64,000 bases of DNA. Source: Candidatus Microthrix parvicella Bio17-1 (GTDB taxonomy: Bacteria; Actinomycetota; Acidimicrobiia; Acidimicrobiales; Microtrichaceae). The stretch lies in contig NZ_AMPG01000001.1 of the NCBI RefSeq assembly GCF_000299415.1, positions 186,001-250,000 of the forward strand, given 5' to 3'. This document shows positions 43,817 through 52,167 of this stretch, in pieces; the stretch's first letter is position 1, and the number at the start of each line of letters is the position of its first letter. Below the pieces are notes generated by a model. That model did not search any database. It saw nothing but the letters and a program-made list of their open reading frames with translations, and was not told the DNA's origin. Both the position numbers and the translations under genes were made by a program.

Positions 43817-44434
43817 CTACTTCGGAGGTGGTGACCCGTGATCGCCGTATGGGGGGTCCTTTGGGGGCCCCTTCCACTTCGTTTCTTCGTTGCTGTTTTT
43901 CTGTACATCATTCAGCTTTTCGTGATCATCCGAGATCCCAGCCGCCTCCATATTGGCGTCCCGGTCCTGATACCAACTGCGGGCCCATCCCACAGCCCCT
44001 TTGGGTGCCGGCCGCTCAATCCTCAGCTCGTGGCCCTGTTCGGGAGTTGGTGCTGGTTGGTACCGGTTCTGGTTGGGGAACGGCGGGTTGAGGGCCGCAT
44101 GCGCGACAACGTTTGCGGTGCCGATAGCCGCGATTCCAAACTTTCCGGCCTTCTCCCATCCCGACGAACCGCCCCCCTTTGCAAGGCGGGCGGCGAAAGC
44201 ACTCGCGCTCCTGTTGAACTCCTCAAGGTCAGAGGTGGCTGCCCGAGCACCAGCCTGCGCCGCTTGAAGCCCAGCATGTACCGCCTTGACGCCTTGCACT
44301 CCCTTCGCATCGGGAATCTTGTTGGCCAAGTGCGACGCCGATTTCGCAGCGGCCGAAACCACCTCGAGGAATGGGCTCCCGGAGTCACCAAGCGCACGAA
44401 CTGAATCGGCGAGCTTCTCCAGATCTGATGCCAT
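43817..44434 (-). CDS. Candidate secreted substrate / effector of the accessory system
   Basis: 205 aa from ATG 44434 (MASDLEKLADS), with AAGGTAGGG upstream. Residues 1-105 are two or three Ala-rich helices like WXG100/LXG carrier regions (VSAAAKSASHLANKI, VKAVHAGLQAAQAGARAATS). A Gly/Ala-rich hydrophobic patch GKFGIAAIGTANVVAHAAL follows, then a Pro/Lys-rich polar tail with SWYQDRDANME, which contains a YxxxD pattern as in type VII export signals, and a PPKDPPYGDHGSPPPK end. No enzymatic motif or Cys. Third gene of the minus-strand operon after the WXG100-like pair; the order suits a carrier-plus-substrate unit. Confidence 0.6.
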   Translation of the reverse strand: MASDLEKLADSVRALGDSGSPFLEVVSAAAKSASHLANKIPDAKGVQGVKAVHAGLQAAQAGARAATSDLEEFNRSASAFAARLAKGGGSSGWEKAGKFGIAAIGTANVVAHAALNPPFPNQNRYQPAPTPEQGHELRIERPAPKGAVGWARSWYQDRDANMEAAGISDDHEKLNDVQKNSNEETKWKGPPKDPPYGDHGSPPPK

Positions 44435-44444
44435 GTCCCTACCT

Positions 44445-44735
44445 TCAGCGAGCTTTGCGAGCGTGCTTCTGATGCTGCTTGTCCTGAGCGGCGAGCTCGC
44501 CGGCCACGTCCTTGGCTGCCGCCGCGACCTGCCTGAATCCTGCGGCAGAGGAGCGGATACTGTCAGAGCTGGATCCGACAAGGGCGATCATCTTTCGATC
44601 GTCTTGAGTTGCGGTGCCCTTGATGGCTGCGGACGTCTTGGACTCAAGACTCGACAGCCTCTTTGCTAGGTCATCCAGCGCGGCGGCTTGCTTCGACGCG
44701 TCCCTGGCGATCTGGCGGAACTCAGCGGCAGACAT
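44445..44735 (-). CDS. WXG100-sized helical protein A (no Trp)
   Basis: 96 aa. Helix (FRQIARDASKQAAALDDLAK and on), central turn SAAIKGTATQDDRK at about 35-48, then a second helix (IRSSAAGFRQVAAAAKDVAG) and a basic tail KQHQKHARKAR. Size and helix-turn-helix plan are those of EsxA/B-type proteins, but I-K-G replaces W-x-G. It aligns with the upstream 86-aa gene product around AI-x-G-[ST], suggesting a duplicated pair that may form a heterodimer. 9-10 bp separate it from each neighbour. Confidence 0.65.
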   Translation of the reverse strand: MSAAEFRQIARDASKQAAALDDLAKRLSSLESKTSAAIKGTATQDDRKMIALVGSSSDSIRSSAAGFRQVAAAAKDVAGELAAQDKQHQKHARKAR

Positions 44736-44741
44736 CAGCTG

Positions 44742-45002
44742 TCAGAGGGATTGACCATACGACTGGGCGATCCTGGCGACGTTCTGAAGCTGAGACGTCG
44801 CCTGCTTGACCGCGGTGGATGCCTGTTGCAAAGCCGACATGATTTCAGCATCCTTGCGCTGCGAACTCCCTGCGATCGCCTGCTGCACCGCCGCCTGGTG
44901 CTTAGACAGCTCTCGTTCGTATCCCGCCAGACTTCCAGCCGTCTTCTTGGAGGAGGCCGCAAGTTGGTTCACCGTGCTCTTGAGTTGCTTCAGTTGTGAC
45001 AT
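44742..45002 (-). CDS. WXG100-sized helical protein B (no Trp)
   Basis: 86 aa from ATG 45002, with AAGGA seven bases ahead. Helix 1 (LKQLKSTVNQLAASSKKTAG...ELSKHQAAV), turn QAIAGSSQRKDAE at about 40-52, helix 2 (MSALQQASTAVKQATSQLQN). Rich in Gln/Ser/Ala, with no Cys or Trp. Paralogous in plan to the 96-aa product that follows. First gene of the operon, so likely the most abundant product. Confidence 0.65.
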   Translation of the reverse strand: MSQLKQLKSTVNQLAASSKKTAGSLAGYERELSKHQAAVQQAIAGSSQRKDAEIMSALQQASTAVKQATSQLQNVARIAQSYGQSL

Positions 45003-45312
45003 TCTCGATCCTTCTTGATCTCATTTGCGACGGATTTCGGACGGCAGACGCAGGCGGAATGGCTGCCCCAAAGACCGGCGCCCAACCCTGCCCTGTTGTT
45101 GCCACACCCCGCAGGCCTTGCGCCAGCGATCGCGCTGCATCGACCTTCTGCAAGTGTCGACGAATCCTTAACCGAATTTGACAAGGAACACCTCTTTTAG
45201 TTTAGAGCAATCTTCGAACAGTTACAAAGCTCGAATAGTCATCCTCACTCTACTTACGTTCGAGACGCTTGCCACAATCGATCTCCAAGCTACGGCGGGG
45301 CGTGGAGAGGTG
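45003..45312. other. Intergenic region upstream of the WXG100-like operon
   Basis: 310 bp between the start of the 86-aa gene and the stop of the next minus-strand gene. Visibly less GC-rich than its surroundings around 45170-45260 (for example CTCTTTTAGTTTAGAGCAATC). It must contain the operon promoter; no clear -35/-10 pair, terminator or small gene could be picked out. Confidence 0.5.
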
Positions 45313-46155
45313 TTACAAGTTCGCTGGATACATACGCTGATCAGGTCCCCGGGCCTCGAAATCGAAGTCATCGCTCAGCCGAAGACCAAAACACGCGTAG
45401 TCCTCAGTGAGCCCCTGGCTTCGACACCAAGAGGCGCCTGCGCGAGCGTCGCTGAACCCACCTCTGTGCACAACCGCCACGGTGCCTCCCTTAGTCGACC
45501 GGAATTCGTCTCCCCGAATCCCGACAAAGTCACCTCCATACTCGCTCGAGTACTGATCGACCTGCTCTTGAACGGTCTCCGCCCACGACGGGTCATCCGC
45601 GTTCGCGACCTGGCTCCAGACGACGGCGACTGCCTCGCCATAAATTTCGTCGCGTTCCATATAGATCGACGCCGAGTCTTGCGACGTGCCTGACGATTCA
45701 TCCAGCGACGGCTGAGGCGACGAACCGTCGGGGGAACCAAGGCTGGACTCGTCAGCGGCTGCTGAATCAAGGTTCCGTCCGGTCGGTCCGTCCGAATCAA
45801 GCGAGTCGCCGCTGTCACTCGAATCGCCCAACCCCCCAGCCGAATCATCTGACTGCACGACTTCATCACTCGTGTCCTCAGAACTGGCCCTTCCCCCAAG
45901 CGCAACCGCAAGCACACCTCCTCCTGCCAAGAGTAGGCCTACAATTGACATGCCGATCAGCGTGGTCTTCGAGTTTGAGGTTCTAGAACCAGCGACGCTC
46001 GTCACGGATCCCAGGCTGATGCTTGGCCGGGTATCACCAGCGTGTGCAGGTTGGGCGCTGGGCTGTTGCAATACCGGAGACGGTGGAGCAGGGAGGTCTC
46101 GGCTCCGTGGAGGGGCCGGCAGGTCGGGCGAAGGTGGACGAACTGGTTCTGTCAT
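45313..46155 (-). CDS. Single-pass membrane protein with acidic linker and extracytoplasmic domain
   Basis: 280 aa; AGGAG precedes ATG 46155. Residues 1-60 are a Pro/Ser-rich cytoplasmic part. TTLIGMSIVGLLLAGGGVLAVALGG (about 64-88) is the membrane helix. Residues 90-155 are a Ser/Asp-rich linker (SDDSAGGLGDSSDSGDSLDS). The C-terminal 120 residues form a small domain with SIYMERDEIYGEAVAVVWSQ, GGDFVGIRGDEFRSTKGGTV and two Cys (ASWCRSQ, DYACFGL) that could form a disulfide. This layout is common in surface sensors and in the tails of actinobacterial Ser/Thr kinases. Divergent from the amidase gene, and probably works with it outside the membrane. Confidence 0.68.
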   Translation of the reverse strand: MTEPVRPPSPDLPAPPRSRDLPAPPSPVLQQPSAQPAHAGDTRPSISLGSVTSVAGSRTSNSKTTLIGMSIVGLLLAGGGVLAVALGGRASSEDTSDEVVQSDDSAGGLGDSSDSGDSLDSDGPTGRNLDSAAADESSLGSPDGSSPQPSLDESSGTSQDSASIYMERDEIYGEAVAVVWSQVANADDPSWAETVQEQVDQYSSEYGGDFVGIRGDEFRSTKGGTVAVVHRGGFSDARAGASWCRSQGLTEDYACFGLRLSDDFDFEARGPDQRMYPANL

Positions 46156-46394
46156 GGTTCAACTCCTGGGATAGCCCACGGCGTCGAGGTGCTGGACCGC
46201 TGACGAATCCAGCACGGCGAACCACGATGGGTGACGAGAACGTCGCTCATCGTAGCTCTGGAAGGTGTGGCAAACCAGAAATCGGTCTAGGATCTGAGTT
46301 CTGACCATCCACAGCCTAGTCACGGACTGAAGTAGTACGCTCATGGTTGATTCCTGTTGGGCTGATGGACAGGGTGCAAGGACGAGCCAACGGC

Positions 46395-48143
46395 ATGTGC
46401 GGAATTCGGGACTGCGATCCCATGGGAAGTATCACAACCAGTCGACGCCGGTTCTTGGGCGCGACCGCAGTAGTCCCGTTGGCTGCCACCCACGGCCTCA
46501 CCAAGCGTTCTGAGGTGACACACAGGCCTGGGCCTGGCGCGTTGAACGCCCCACAGATACGACGACGACGGGATTGGGCGCCCGACCTCCCCATCAAAGC
46601 CCCCATCGAGGCTGAGCAGGTCAGATTTCTCCTCGTCCACCACACCTCCGAGCCGGGTTCCGACTATCAGCCCGAGGACGTCGAGGGTATCTTACGTCAG
46701 ATTTACAGCTTCCACACCGGCGCGGAGAAGGACTGGCCCGACATCGCGTACAACTTCTTCGTCGACAAGTTCGGAACAATCTGGGAGGGCAGGACGGGAA
46801 GTGTCGATGGTCCAATTCGGGGCTCGGCAACCGGCGGAAACCAGGGATTCAGTCAGTTGTGCTGTTTCTTGGGCGACTTCGAAGCCGAGCCGCCGCCCGA
46901 AGCAGCGGTGTCATCGATGATCACATTGCTGGCCTGGCTTGCGGACCGATACAAGGTCGACGTCACTCCGGGAGCCACGACCACGTTCGCCTCCAGGGGC
47001 TCCAACCTTCACCCGCCAGGTAAGGAGGTGATCACTGGAACGATCTCGACCCACCGACAGATGTCGCAGACGGCTTGTCCGGGGACCGCGTGCCACCAGA
47101 TGGTGGTCGACCAGTTCCAAGGGCTGGTCGCAGCTCAGATCCCTCCCGCCGCTCCCCCGGGCACCACCGAGCCGACGACGCCGCCAACAACAAGTTCTCC
47201 CGGAGTCGTTGCCACGCCGCCGTCCGACTCAACGACCGTGCTCGAGGCCGGTCGTAATCGCGCTGAGCAGGCCGGGGCCCCACGTCCCACCGGCTCCAGA
47301 ACCGACTCCGGGAGCGGGCCGCTGCCGATCATCCTCGGCTCTGGAGCCGCCGCGGTCGCAGGCGCGCTGGCCGTAGGGGCCTGGTCCAATACGCGTTCGA
47401 GAGCCATCGCGCCGGCCGTCTCCGGCGAACCGGGCACTGCTGGGCTCCCCACGGCAACCTCCAACCCAACCAATGCGATCGCCCCGTCAGCATCGCGATT
47501 CGTTCCTTCGGTAAACGAGCCGGTTGGCAGTGAACCAAACCGTAACGTGACGACAGTTGGTTCACCGGCCGTCTGGTGGCCAAACACGACATCGTCCGGC
47601 ACAGCAGGCGCAGCGACTGCCAACGAGACGCTCGTCTTCTGGCTCGTGGGGTCCGCCTACTCACAGCCGGCTCGAACCCGCATCGAATCCTCGATGCGGG
47701 CCTCGCTCGACCGGTTCGGCGCCACGGGCTGGGTTAGCCCCGGACCGTGGTTTACCCAGATGCTCTCCACCATTTTGCCTGGCCTCACGCATCCGCCGGG
47801 GAGTGGCCTCCTGCTTGGGCTCGCGACGAGCGGACAGTGCCTCGCACTCAGCGCCGGCAACGCACGCGTCGACATTCCGGAGGTCACCGGCCGCCATAAG
47901 CCTCGGCCTCCGTTGCCGGGAATCGACCCTCGTTCCGGCATGGCCCACCGCTGGAACATCCCGGTCGGTGTCACGTGGTTGGCCGGCTGGCTGGGAGGAC
48001 CTGGGACGCTGTCCGTTGGCCCCGAGATCGTCGCAGCGAACCTCGCTCAGGGACGCGAGCAGGATCCCGAGCTCTTGGGGAGCGCCGAGGGGTACCTGGG
48101 CGTGCGCCTCGTTCCGCCAGCCAACAAGCCGGAGTCTCCCTGA
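46395..48143 (+). CDS. Tat-exported PGRP/amidase_2 peptidoglycan hydrolase with membrane segment and C-terminal domain
   Basis: 582 aa from ATG 46395; starts at 46347 (TTG), 46365 or 46422 are also in frame. A twin-arginine signal TSRRRFLGATAVVPLAA is near the N-terminus. The amidase domain (about 60-245) has all zinc ligands of active PGRP/T7-lysozyme amidases: His in FLLVHHTSEPG (about 80), His in STHRQMSQ and Cys in TACPG (about 225), plus the catalytic Tyr in DIAYNFFVDKFG. A Pro/Thr linker, a membrane helix LPIILGSGAAAVAGALAVGAW (about 310-330) and about 250 residues of unrecognised domain follow (ETLVFWLVGSAYSQPARTRI, GSGLLLGLATSGQCLALS). It should cleave MurNAc-L-Ala bonds locally. It could open peptidoglycan for the secretion-like system. 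Confidence 0.82.
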   Translation: MCGIRDCDPMGSITTSRRRFLGATAVVPLAATHGLTKRSEVTHRPGPGALNAPQIRRRRDWAPDLPIKAPIEAEQVRFLLVHHTSEPGSDYQPEDVEGILRQIYSFHTGAEKDWPDIAYNFFVDKFGTIWEGRTGSVDGPIRGSATGGNQGFSQLCCFLGDFEAEPPPEAAVSSMITLLAWLADRYKVDVTPGATTTFASRGSNLHPPGKEVITGTISTHRQMSQTACPGTACHQMVVDQFQGLVAAQIPPAAPPGTTEPTTPPTTSSPGVVATPPSDSTTVLEAGRNRAEQAGAPRPTGSRTDSGSGPLPIILGSGAAAVAGALAVGAWSNTRSRAIAPAVSGEPGTAGLPTATSNPTNAIAPSASRFVPSVNEPVGSEPNRNVTTVGSPAVWWPNTTSSGTAGAATANETLVFWLVGSAYSQPARTRIESSMRASLDRFGATGWVSPGPWFTQMLSTILPGLTHPPGSGLLLGLATSGQCLALSAGNARVDIPEVTGRHKPRPPLPGIDPRSGMAHRWNIPVGVTWLAGWLGGPGTLSVGPEIVAANLAQGREQDPELLGSAEGYLGVRLVPPANKPESP

Positions 48144-49949
48144 TCAGCAGCCGTCGAACCATGACAGCACAGCGTCACCACCATCGATACCTGATGCCGC
48201 GACCATCAGTTCGTGCACCCAGGTCAGCGTTGCCGACTCGATGCCGTCGCCAAGGTCACAGCGTCCGGCAAGCAGACCGGCGGCCTCATCCCACGGGCCT
48301 TGATGGACCGGGAGGTCGAGGTCGCCGAGCGCCCTGGTGGACACCCGGACGCCTGCGCGTCCCATACCACTGCCCGCCATGGCAGACACCAGGCTCAGTG
48401 TGCTGACCGGCGAACACAGCACAGCCAACAGATGGCCCAGTGTGATGCCCTTGGGCACTCCGGCGATCACCGGGGTCAGGCCGATGGCCCGCCCCTGGCC
48501 GTCGGGCGCCGCCTCGATCACTCGGGTCTGACTGGCGACGAGCACTTTGGGCACCAACTGGCGCTTCGCCCAGGCCGTGGTCGGTGCATCGTCGGCTGCC
48601 AGCGCTCCCAGGTCAACCACCGGCGACTCCCAACGCCGCTTCCCAAACCTCATCGACTTCCCGCCCCACCGACAAACGCCCGGATCGATCAGCCCGGAGG
48701 ACACCAGCGCCGCGAATCCGGCCGGCACCTCCGGGCGCCCCTCCCGCTCGGTCAGGGTGGCTTCCTGGGCCAGTTCCAACATGGCGTAGTACTCATCGCG
48801 AAACCCTGCGCTGAACCTCACGACCTCCCCCAACCGACCCAGCGGCGTGCCGGATGTCCGGCGGACCGCTGGGAGCCCCTCGGCGGCCGCCACCAGTGCA
48901 CCCCAACTCTCGCTGGAGAGGGCCCCAACCGGAACCATCCCGAGCTCCATTTCGACGGTCGAGCCGCCCCTCACCGGAACCTCCCCGACCGGTGCAGCGG
49001 CGAAGCCACCCAGCACCGGCGCCCAGACCTCAACCGCAGCACCGAAGCCCCCATCACCCACCCAGGCGGCGGCCAGAGGCATTCGTTTGGTCACCGTCTG
49101 GCGCACGCCCGCCGCATCCCGGGCGGCCAGCACCGAACGGGGCTGGATCAAACACACCACGCCTGTGTCCGCAACCAGTTCGGTTGCAGCGAGAAGAAAC
49201 AGCGCCGCAGTATCGGTATAGGCGCCCACCTCGGCCCCGAATCGTTCCGTCAGTGATGAGCGACGGCGGGCGTCATGGCGGGTTCCCGCCCTGAGCTGAG
49301 CCAGAAACGGCGGGTTGCCAACAACCCACCCCACCGGCGCACCACCGATCGCCCGAGCCAGGACATCGGGTTGGGTCAGCGCGTCGCAGCACACCAGGGT
49401 CGGTTCGTCCGATGACAACCCTGAGGCACGGGCACGAGCGACGGCTTCGTCGGCTCCGGGCGCATCGGCCTCGTCGAGCGCCCACCGGGCCAGGGCGGCG
49501 CGGGCCACCACCAGCACATCGGGATCCAGGTCGGCACCGACCAGCCGGCTCAGGATCCCCCCCACCGAGGTCGATCGGCCATCAGCGCCCGCCTCAACCC
49601 ACAGATGCCGGGCAACCGCCACCAGAAACGCACCGGCGCCGCACGCCGGATCGAGCACCACCTCGCCGGTCCGGAAGCGCTCGCCAACGCGGATTGACGC
49701 CGCAAAGTTCACCAGGCCCGACGCGAGCGCCGGACTGGTGAAATGCACGCCGGCCGAACGCCGAACCGCATCGGCCAGCATCAACTCGTACAGGGGTCCG
49801 AGCAGGTCACAAATCGCCGCACCGGGCGGAGGGTCCAGCGCCGCAGCAGCGCCCCCGGCCAGGTGGTCGGTCACGTCACACCACGACGGCAACTCGCTTG
49901 GGGCACGACCGTGTACGGCCAAGGTGGCGACCGCCGACAGCGGCGACAC
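48144..49949 (-). CDS. Orphan N6-adenine DNA methyltransferase
   Basis: 601 aa from GTG 49949. SAM-binding motif I is DPACGAGAFLVAV (100-112); catalytic motif IV is VVGNPPFLAQL (NPPF at 212-215); AGVHFTSPALASGLVNFAA precedes them. This is the N6-adenine (Eco57I/N-6_Mtase-like) class. The C-terminal half (about 330-600: GKSMRFGKRRWESP, LVPKVLVASQTRVIE) resembles target-recognition regions. No nuclease or specificity gene is adjacent. The frame stays open upstream to a CTG (50018-50016) overlapping the helicase stop, encoding LNVLADPTARWLTRTASDF, so translation may begin there (624 aa). Confidence 0.82.
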   Translation of the reverse strand: MSPLSAVATLAVHGRAPSELPSWCDVTDHLAGGAAAALDPPPGAAICDLLGPLYELMLADAVRRSAGVHFTSPALASGLVNFAASIRVGERFRTGEVVLDPACGAGAFLVAVARHLWVEAGADGRSTSVGGILSRLVGADLDPDVLVVARAALARWALDEADAPGADEAVARARASGLSSDEPTLVCCDALTQPDVLARAIGGAPVGWVVGNPPFLAQLRAGTRHDARRRSSLTERFGAEVGAYTDTAALFLLAATELVADTGVVCLIQPRSVLAARDAAGVRQTVTKRMPLAAAWVGDGGFGAAVEVWAPVLGGFAAAPVGEVPVRGGSTVEMELGMVPVGALSSESWGALVAAAEGLPAVRRTSGTPLGRLGEVVRFSAGFRDEYYAMLELAQEATLTEREGRPEVPAGFAALVSSGLIDPGVCRWGGKSMRFGKRRWESPVVDLGALAADDAPTTAWAKRQLVPKVLVASQTRVIEAAPDGQGRAIGLTPVIAGVPKGITLGHLLAVLCSPVSTLSLVSAMAGSGMGRAGVRVSTRALGDLDLPVHQGPWDEAAGLLAGRCDLGDGIESATLTWVHELMVAASGIDGGDAVLSWFDGC

Positions 49950-50014
49950 ACCGTCGGCTCGAAAATCCGACGCGGTCCGGGTGAGCCAACGCGCCGTCGG
50001 ATCGGCGAGGACGT

Positions 50015-51184
50015 TCAGATGACTACTGCGTCTGGCGAGTCGAAGGCCTCGAGATGAGCCAGGCGTGGGTCGTTGGAGAACACCTCATACATCGGAAGCT
50101 CCAACCCCAGACGACGTTGAATGCGCCGCACCTCGAGCTCGTCCTTCCACAACACCAGGCTGACCACATGCCCTGAGGCGCCCGCACGCGCCGTGCGCCC
50201 CGATCGGTGCAGATAGGTCTTGTGGTCGGCGGGCGGATCGAAGTGAATGACCACCTCCACATCGTCCACATGGATGCCCCGCGCAGCCACGTCGGTTGCC
50301 ACCATGGCGTCCAGCTTGCCCTTCATGAAGTTGGAGAGGGCCTTCTCACGGTGCTTCTGTGGCACTCCGCCGTGCATGGCCTCGGCGTTCACCCCCAGGT
50401 CGTTCAGTTCTTGGGCCACCCGGTCGGTGCCGTGCTTGGTGGAACAGAACACCAACGTGCGCCCCGTGCCCTGAATGATCGCCGCAGCCACCTTTGGCTT
50501 GTCCCGATCGTGCACCTTGAGGAAGGCGTGGTGCATTTCAGCCACCGTCTGCCCCTTAGAGGCCACCTCGTGGAAGCTGGGGTTCTCCTGATAGCGGCTC
50601 ACCAAGGTGTTCACCACGCCGTCGAGCGTCGCAGAGAACAGCAGGGTCTGGCACTTGCCTTCGACATTGCGCAGAATCCACTCCACCTGCGGCAAGAAGC
50701 CCATGTCGGCCATGCGGTCGGCTTCGTCGATGACGATGTGGGTCACCTCGGAGAGGTCGAGCGCGTCCCGGTCAATCAGGTCGATCGCCCGGCCAGGCGT
50801 GGCCACGACCAGTTCGACTCCACGGTTCAGCGTCGAGATCTGCTTCTCGATGGGTGCCCCGCCATAAATGGCGGTGACCCGAACGTCGGTCCCCTCACCC
50901 AGCGGTGCCAGTTCATCGCGTACCTGGGTGGCCAACTCCCTCGTGGGTACCAGGCAGATCGCCTTCGGCCGCTTCGGTCGGGCCGTTTCCAGGCGCTGGA
51001 GCAACGGCAAACCGAAGGCCAGGGTTTTCCCGGAGCCGGTTTTGGCCTTGCCGAGTACGTCTCGGCCGGCCAAGGCATCGGGGATGGTCAGGGTTTGGAT
51101 GGGAAAGGGCGAGGTAATGCCCCGCTCGGCGAGAGTGTCGACCAAAGCAGGGTCGACGCCAAGATCAGCAAAGGTTGTTGTCAT
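50015..51184 (-). CDS. DEAD-box RNA helicase
   Basis: 389 aa, a minimal helicase core without a long basic tail. Q motif FPIQTLTIPDAL, motif I AKTGSGKT (47-54), PTRELATQ, ATPGRAIDL, DEAD box VIDEADRMADMGF (DEAD 153-156), SAT in LLFSATLDG, TDVAARGIHVDDVEVV and HRSGRTARAG. ATP-dependent RNA unwinding in cold adaptation, ribosome assembly or decay. ATG 51184; divergent from the serine hydrolase 100 bp away. Confidence 0.9.
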   Translation of the reverse strand: MTTTFADLGVDPALVDTLAERGITSPFPIQTLTIPDALAGRDVLGKAKTGSGKTLAFGLPLLQRLETARPKRPKAICLVPTRELATQVRDELAPLGEGTDVRVTAIYGGAPIEKQISTLNRGVELVVATPGRAIDLIDRDALDLSEVTHIVIDEADRMADMGFLPQVEWILRNVEGKCQTLLFSATLDGVVNTLVSRYQENPSFHEVASKGQTVAEMHHAFLKVHDRDKPKVAAAIIQGTGRTLVFCSTKHGTDRVAQELNDLGVNAEAMHGGVPQKHREKALSNFMKGKLDAMVATDVAARGIHVDDVEVVIHFDPPADHKTYLHRSGRTARAGASGHVVSLVLWKDELEVRRIQRRLGLELPMYEVFSNDPRLAHLEAFDSPDAVVI

Positions 51185-51286
51185 GTTGGGTGATCACGAT
51201 ACTGCCAAGTGCCTCCCGCACCACGATCGGCGGCACAAACCCGACCTGAGACCGGTGGATTCAAGGCTTCGCCTACCCTCGGCCAC

Positions 51287-52123
51287 ATGGGATCCCCAGC
51301 TGGCTTTGAGCAACGCGTCATCGGCGCCCTGGTCGATTCACCGACAAACTGGGTGGTGGCGGTGGCGGGGCCACAGGGTCCACCGCTGTCGGTGGGGGAC
51401 CCACACGCATCCTTTCCGCTGGCATCGGTCACCAAACCCCTCTCGGCCGCCGCACTCTGGCTCGCCGTCGAGGAGGGCACGGTCAACTGGGACGACCACG
51501 TGGGCCCTCCGGGTTCCACGTTGGCGCACCTGCTGGCCCACGCGTCCGGACTGCCGCTCGAGGGTCACACCCCGGTGGCCGCGGTCGGCACCCGGAGGAT
51601 CTACTCCAACACCGGGTTCGAGTTGGCTGCCGAACACCTGGCTGCGGCAAGCGGACTCACGCTTGCCACCTACCTGCATGAAGGCATCTGCGAGTCCCTC
51701 GCGATGACCTCCACCCGCCTGACGGCCAGCCCCGCGTGGGGCGCAACCTCCACCGCAGCCGACCTGATTCGCTTCGGCCAGGAGTTGCTCGGACCCAGCG
51801 TGCTCACCCGGGCGACGATCGACCACGTCACCAGGGTGGCCTTCGGACACCTGGATGGCGTGCTGCCCGGCTACGGGCGCCAGACACCCAACCCGTGGGG
51901 GCTGGGCATCGAGGTGCGGGGCGACAAGGCGCCACACTGGACCGGATCAAACAACTCGCACCATACGTTCGGCCACTTTGGACGGTCCGGCACGTTCATC
52001 TGGGTCGACCCCATCGCCAGGCGCACAGCAGTGTTCTTGGGTGACCGCGATTTCGGGCCGTGGGCAATCGAAGCCTGGCCGACAATCAGCGACGCCGCAC
52101 TCGACCTCGAACTGCCCGGCTGA
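51287..52123 (+). CDS. Serine hydrolase, beta-lactamase/class C-like
   Basis: 278 aa from ATG 51287 (MGSPAGFEQRV). Serine active-site motif ASVTKPLSAAALW (SxxK), IYSNTGFELAAEHL (YxN) and FGHFGRSGTFIWVDP (HxG-type third motif) are present in order, so the catalytic set is complete. No signal peptide: a cytoplasmic esterase/peptidase-type member rather than a secreted beta-lactamase is likelier. Substrate unknown. Confidence 0.83.
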   Translation: MGSPAGFEQRVIGALVDSPTNWVVAVAGPQGPPLSVGDPHASFPLASVTKPLSAAALWLAVEEGTVNWDDHVGPPGSTLAHLLAHASGLPLEGHTPVAAVGTRRIYSNTGFELAAEHLAAASGLTLATYLHEGICESLAMTSTRLTASPAWGATSTAADLIRFGQELLGPSVLTRATIDHVTRVAFGHLDGVLPGYGRQTPNPWGLGIEVRGDKAPHWTGSNNSHHTFGHFGRSGTFIWVDPIARRTAVFLGDRDFGPWAIEAWPTISDAALDLELPG

Positions 52124-52167
52124 CCCAGAACCGCAGCGGCCCCCGGACGCCTCGGACTTCCGTTGAT

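Noticed and set aside
45178-45693. 171-aa plus-strand frame in and beyond the WXG100-operon upstream region
   Set aside because: Most of it is antisense to the membrane protein at 45313-46155, which has a ribosome-binding site, membrane helix and plausible domain.
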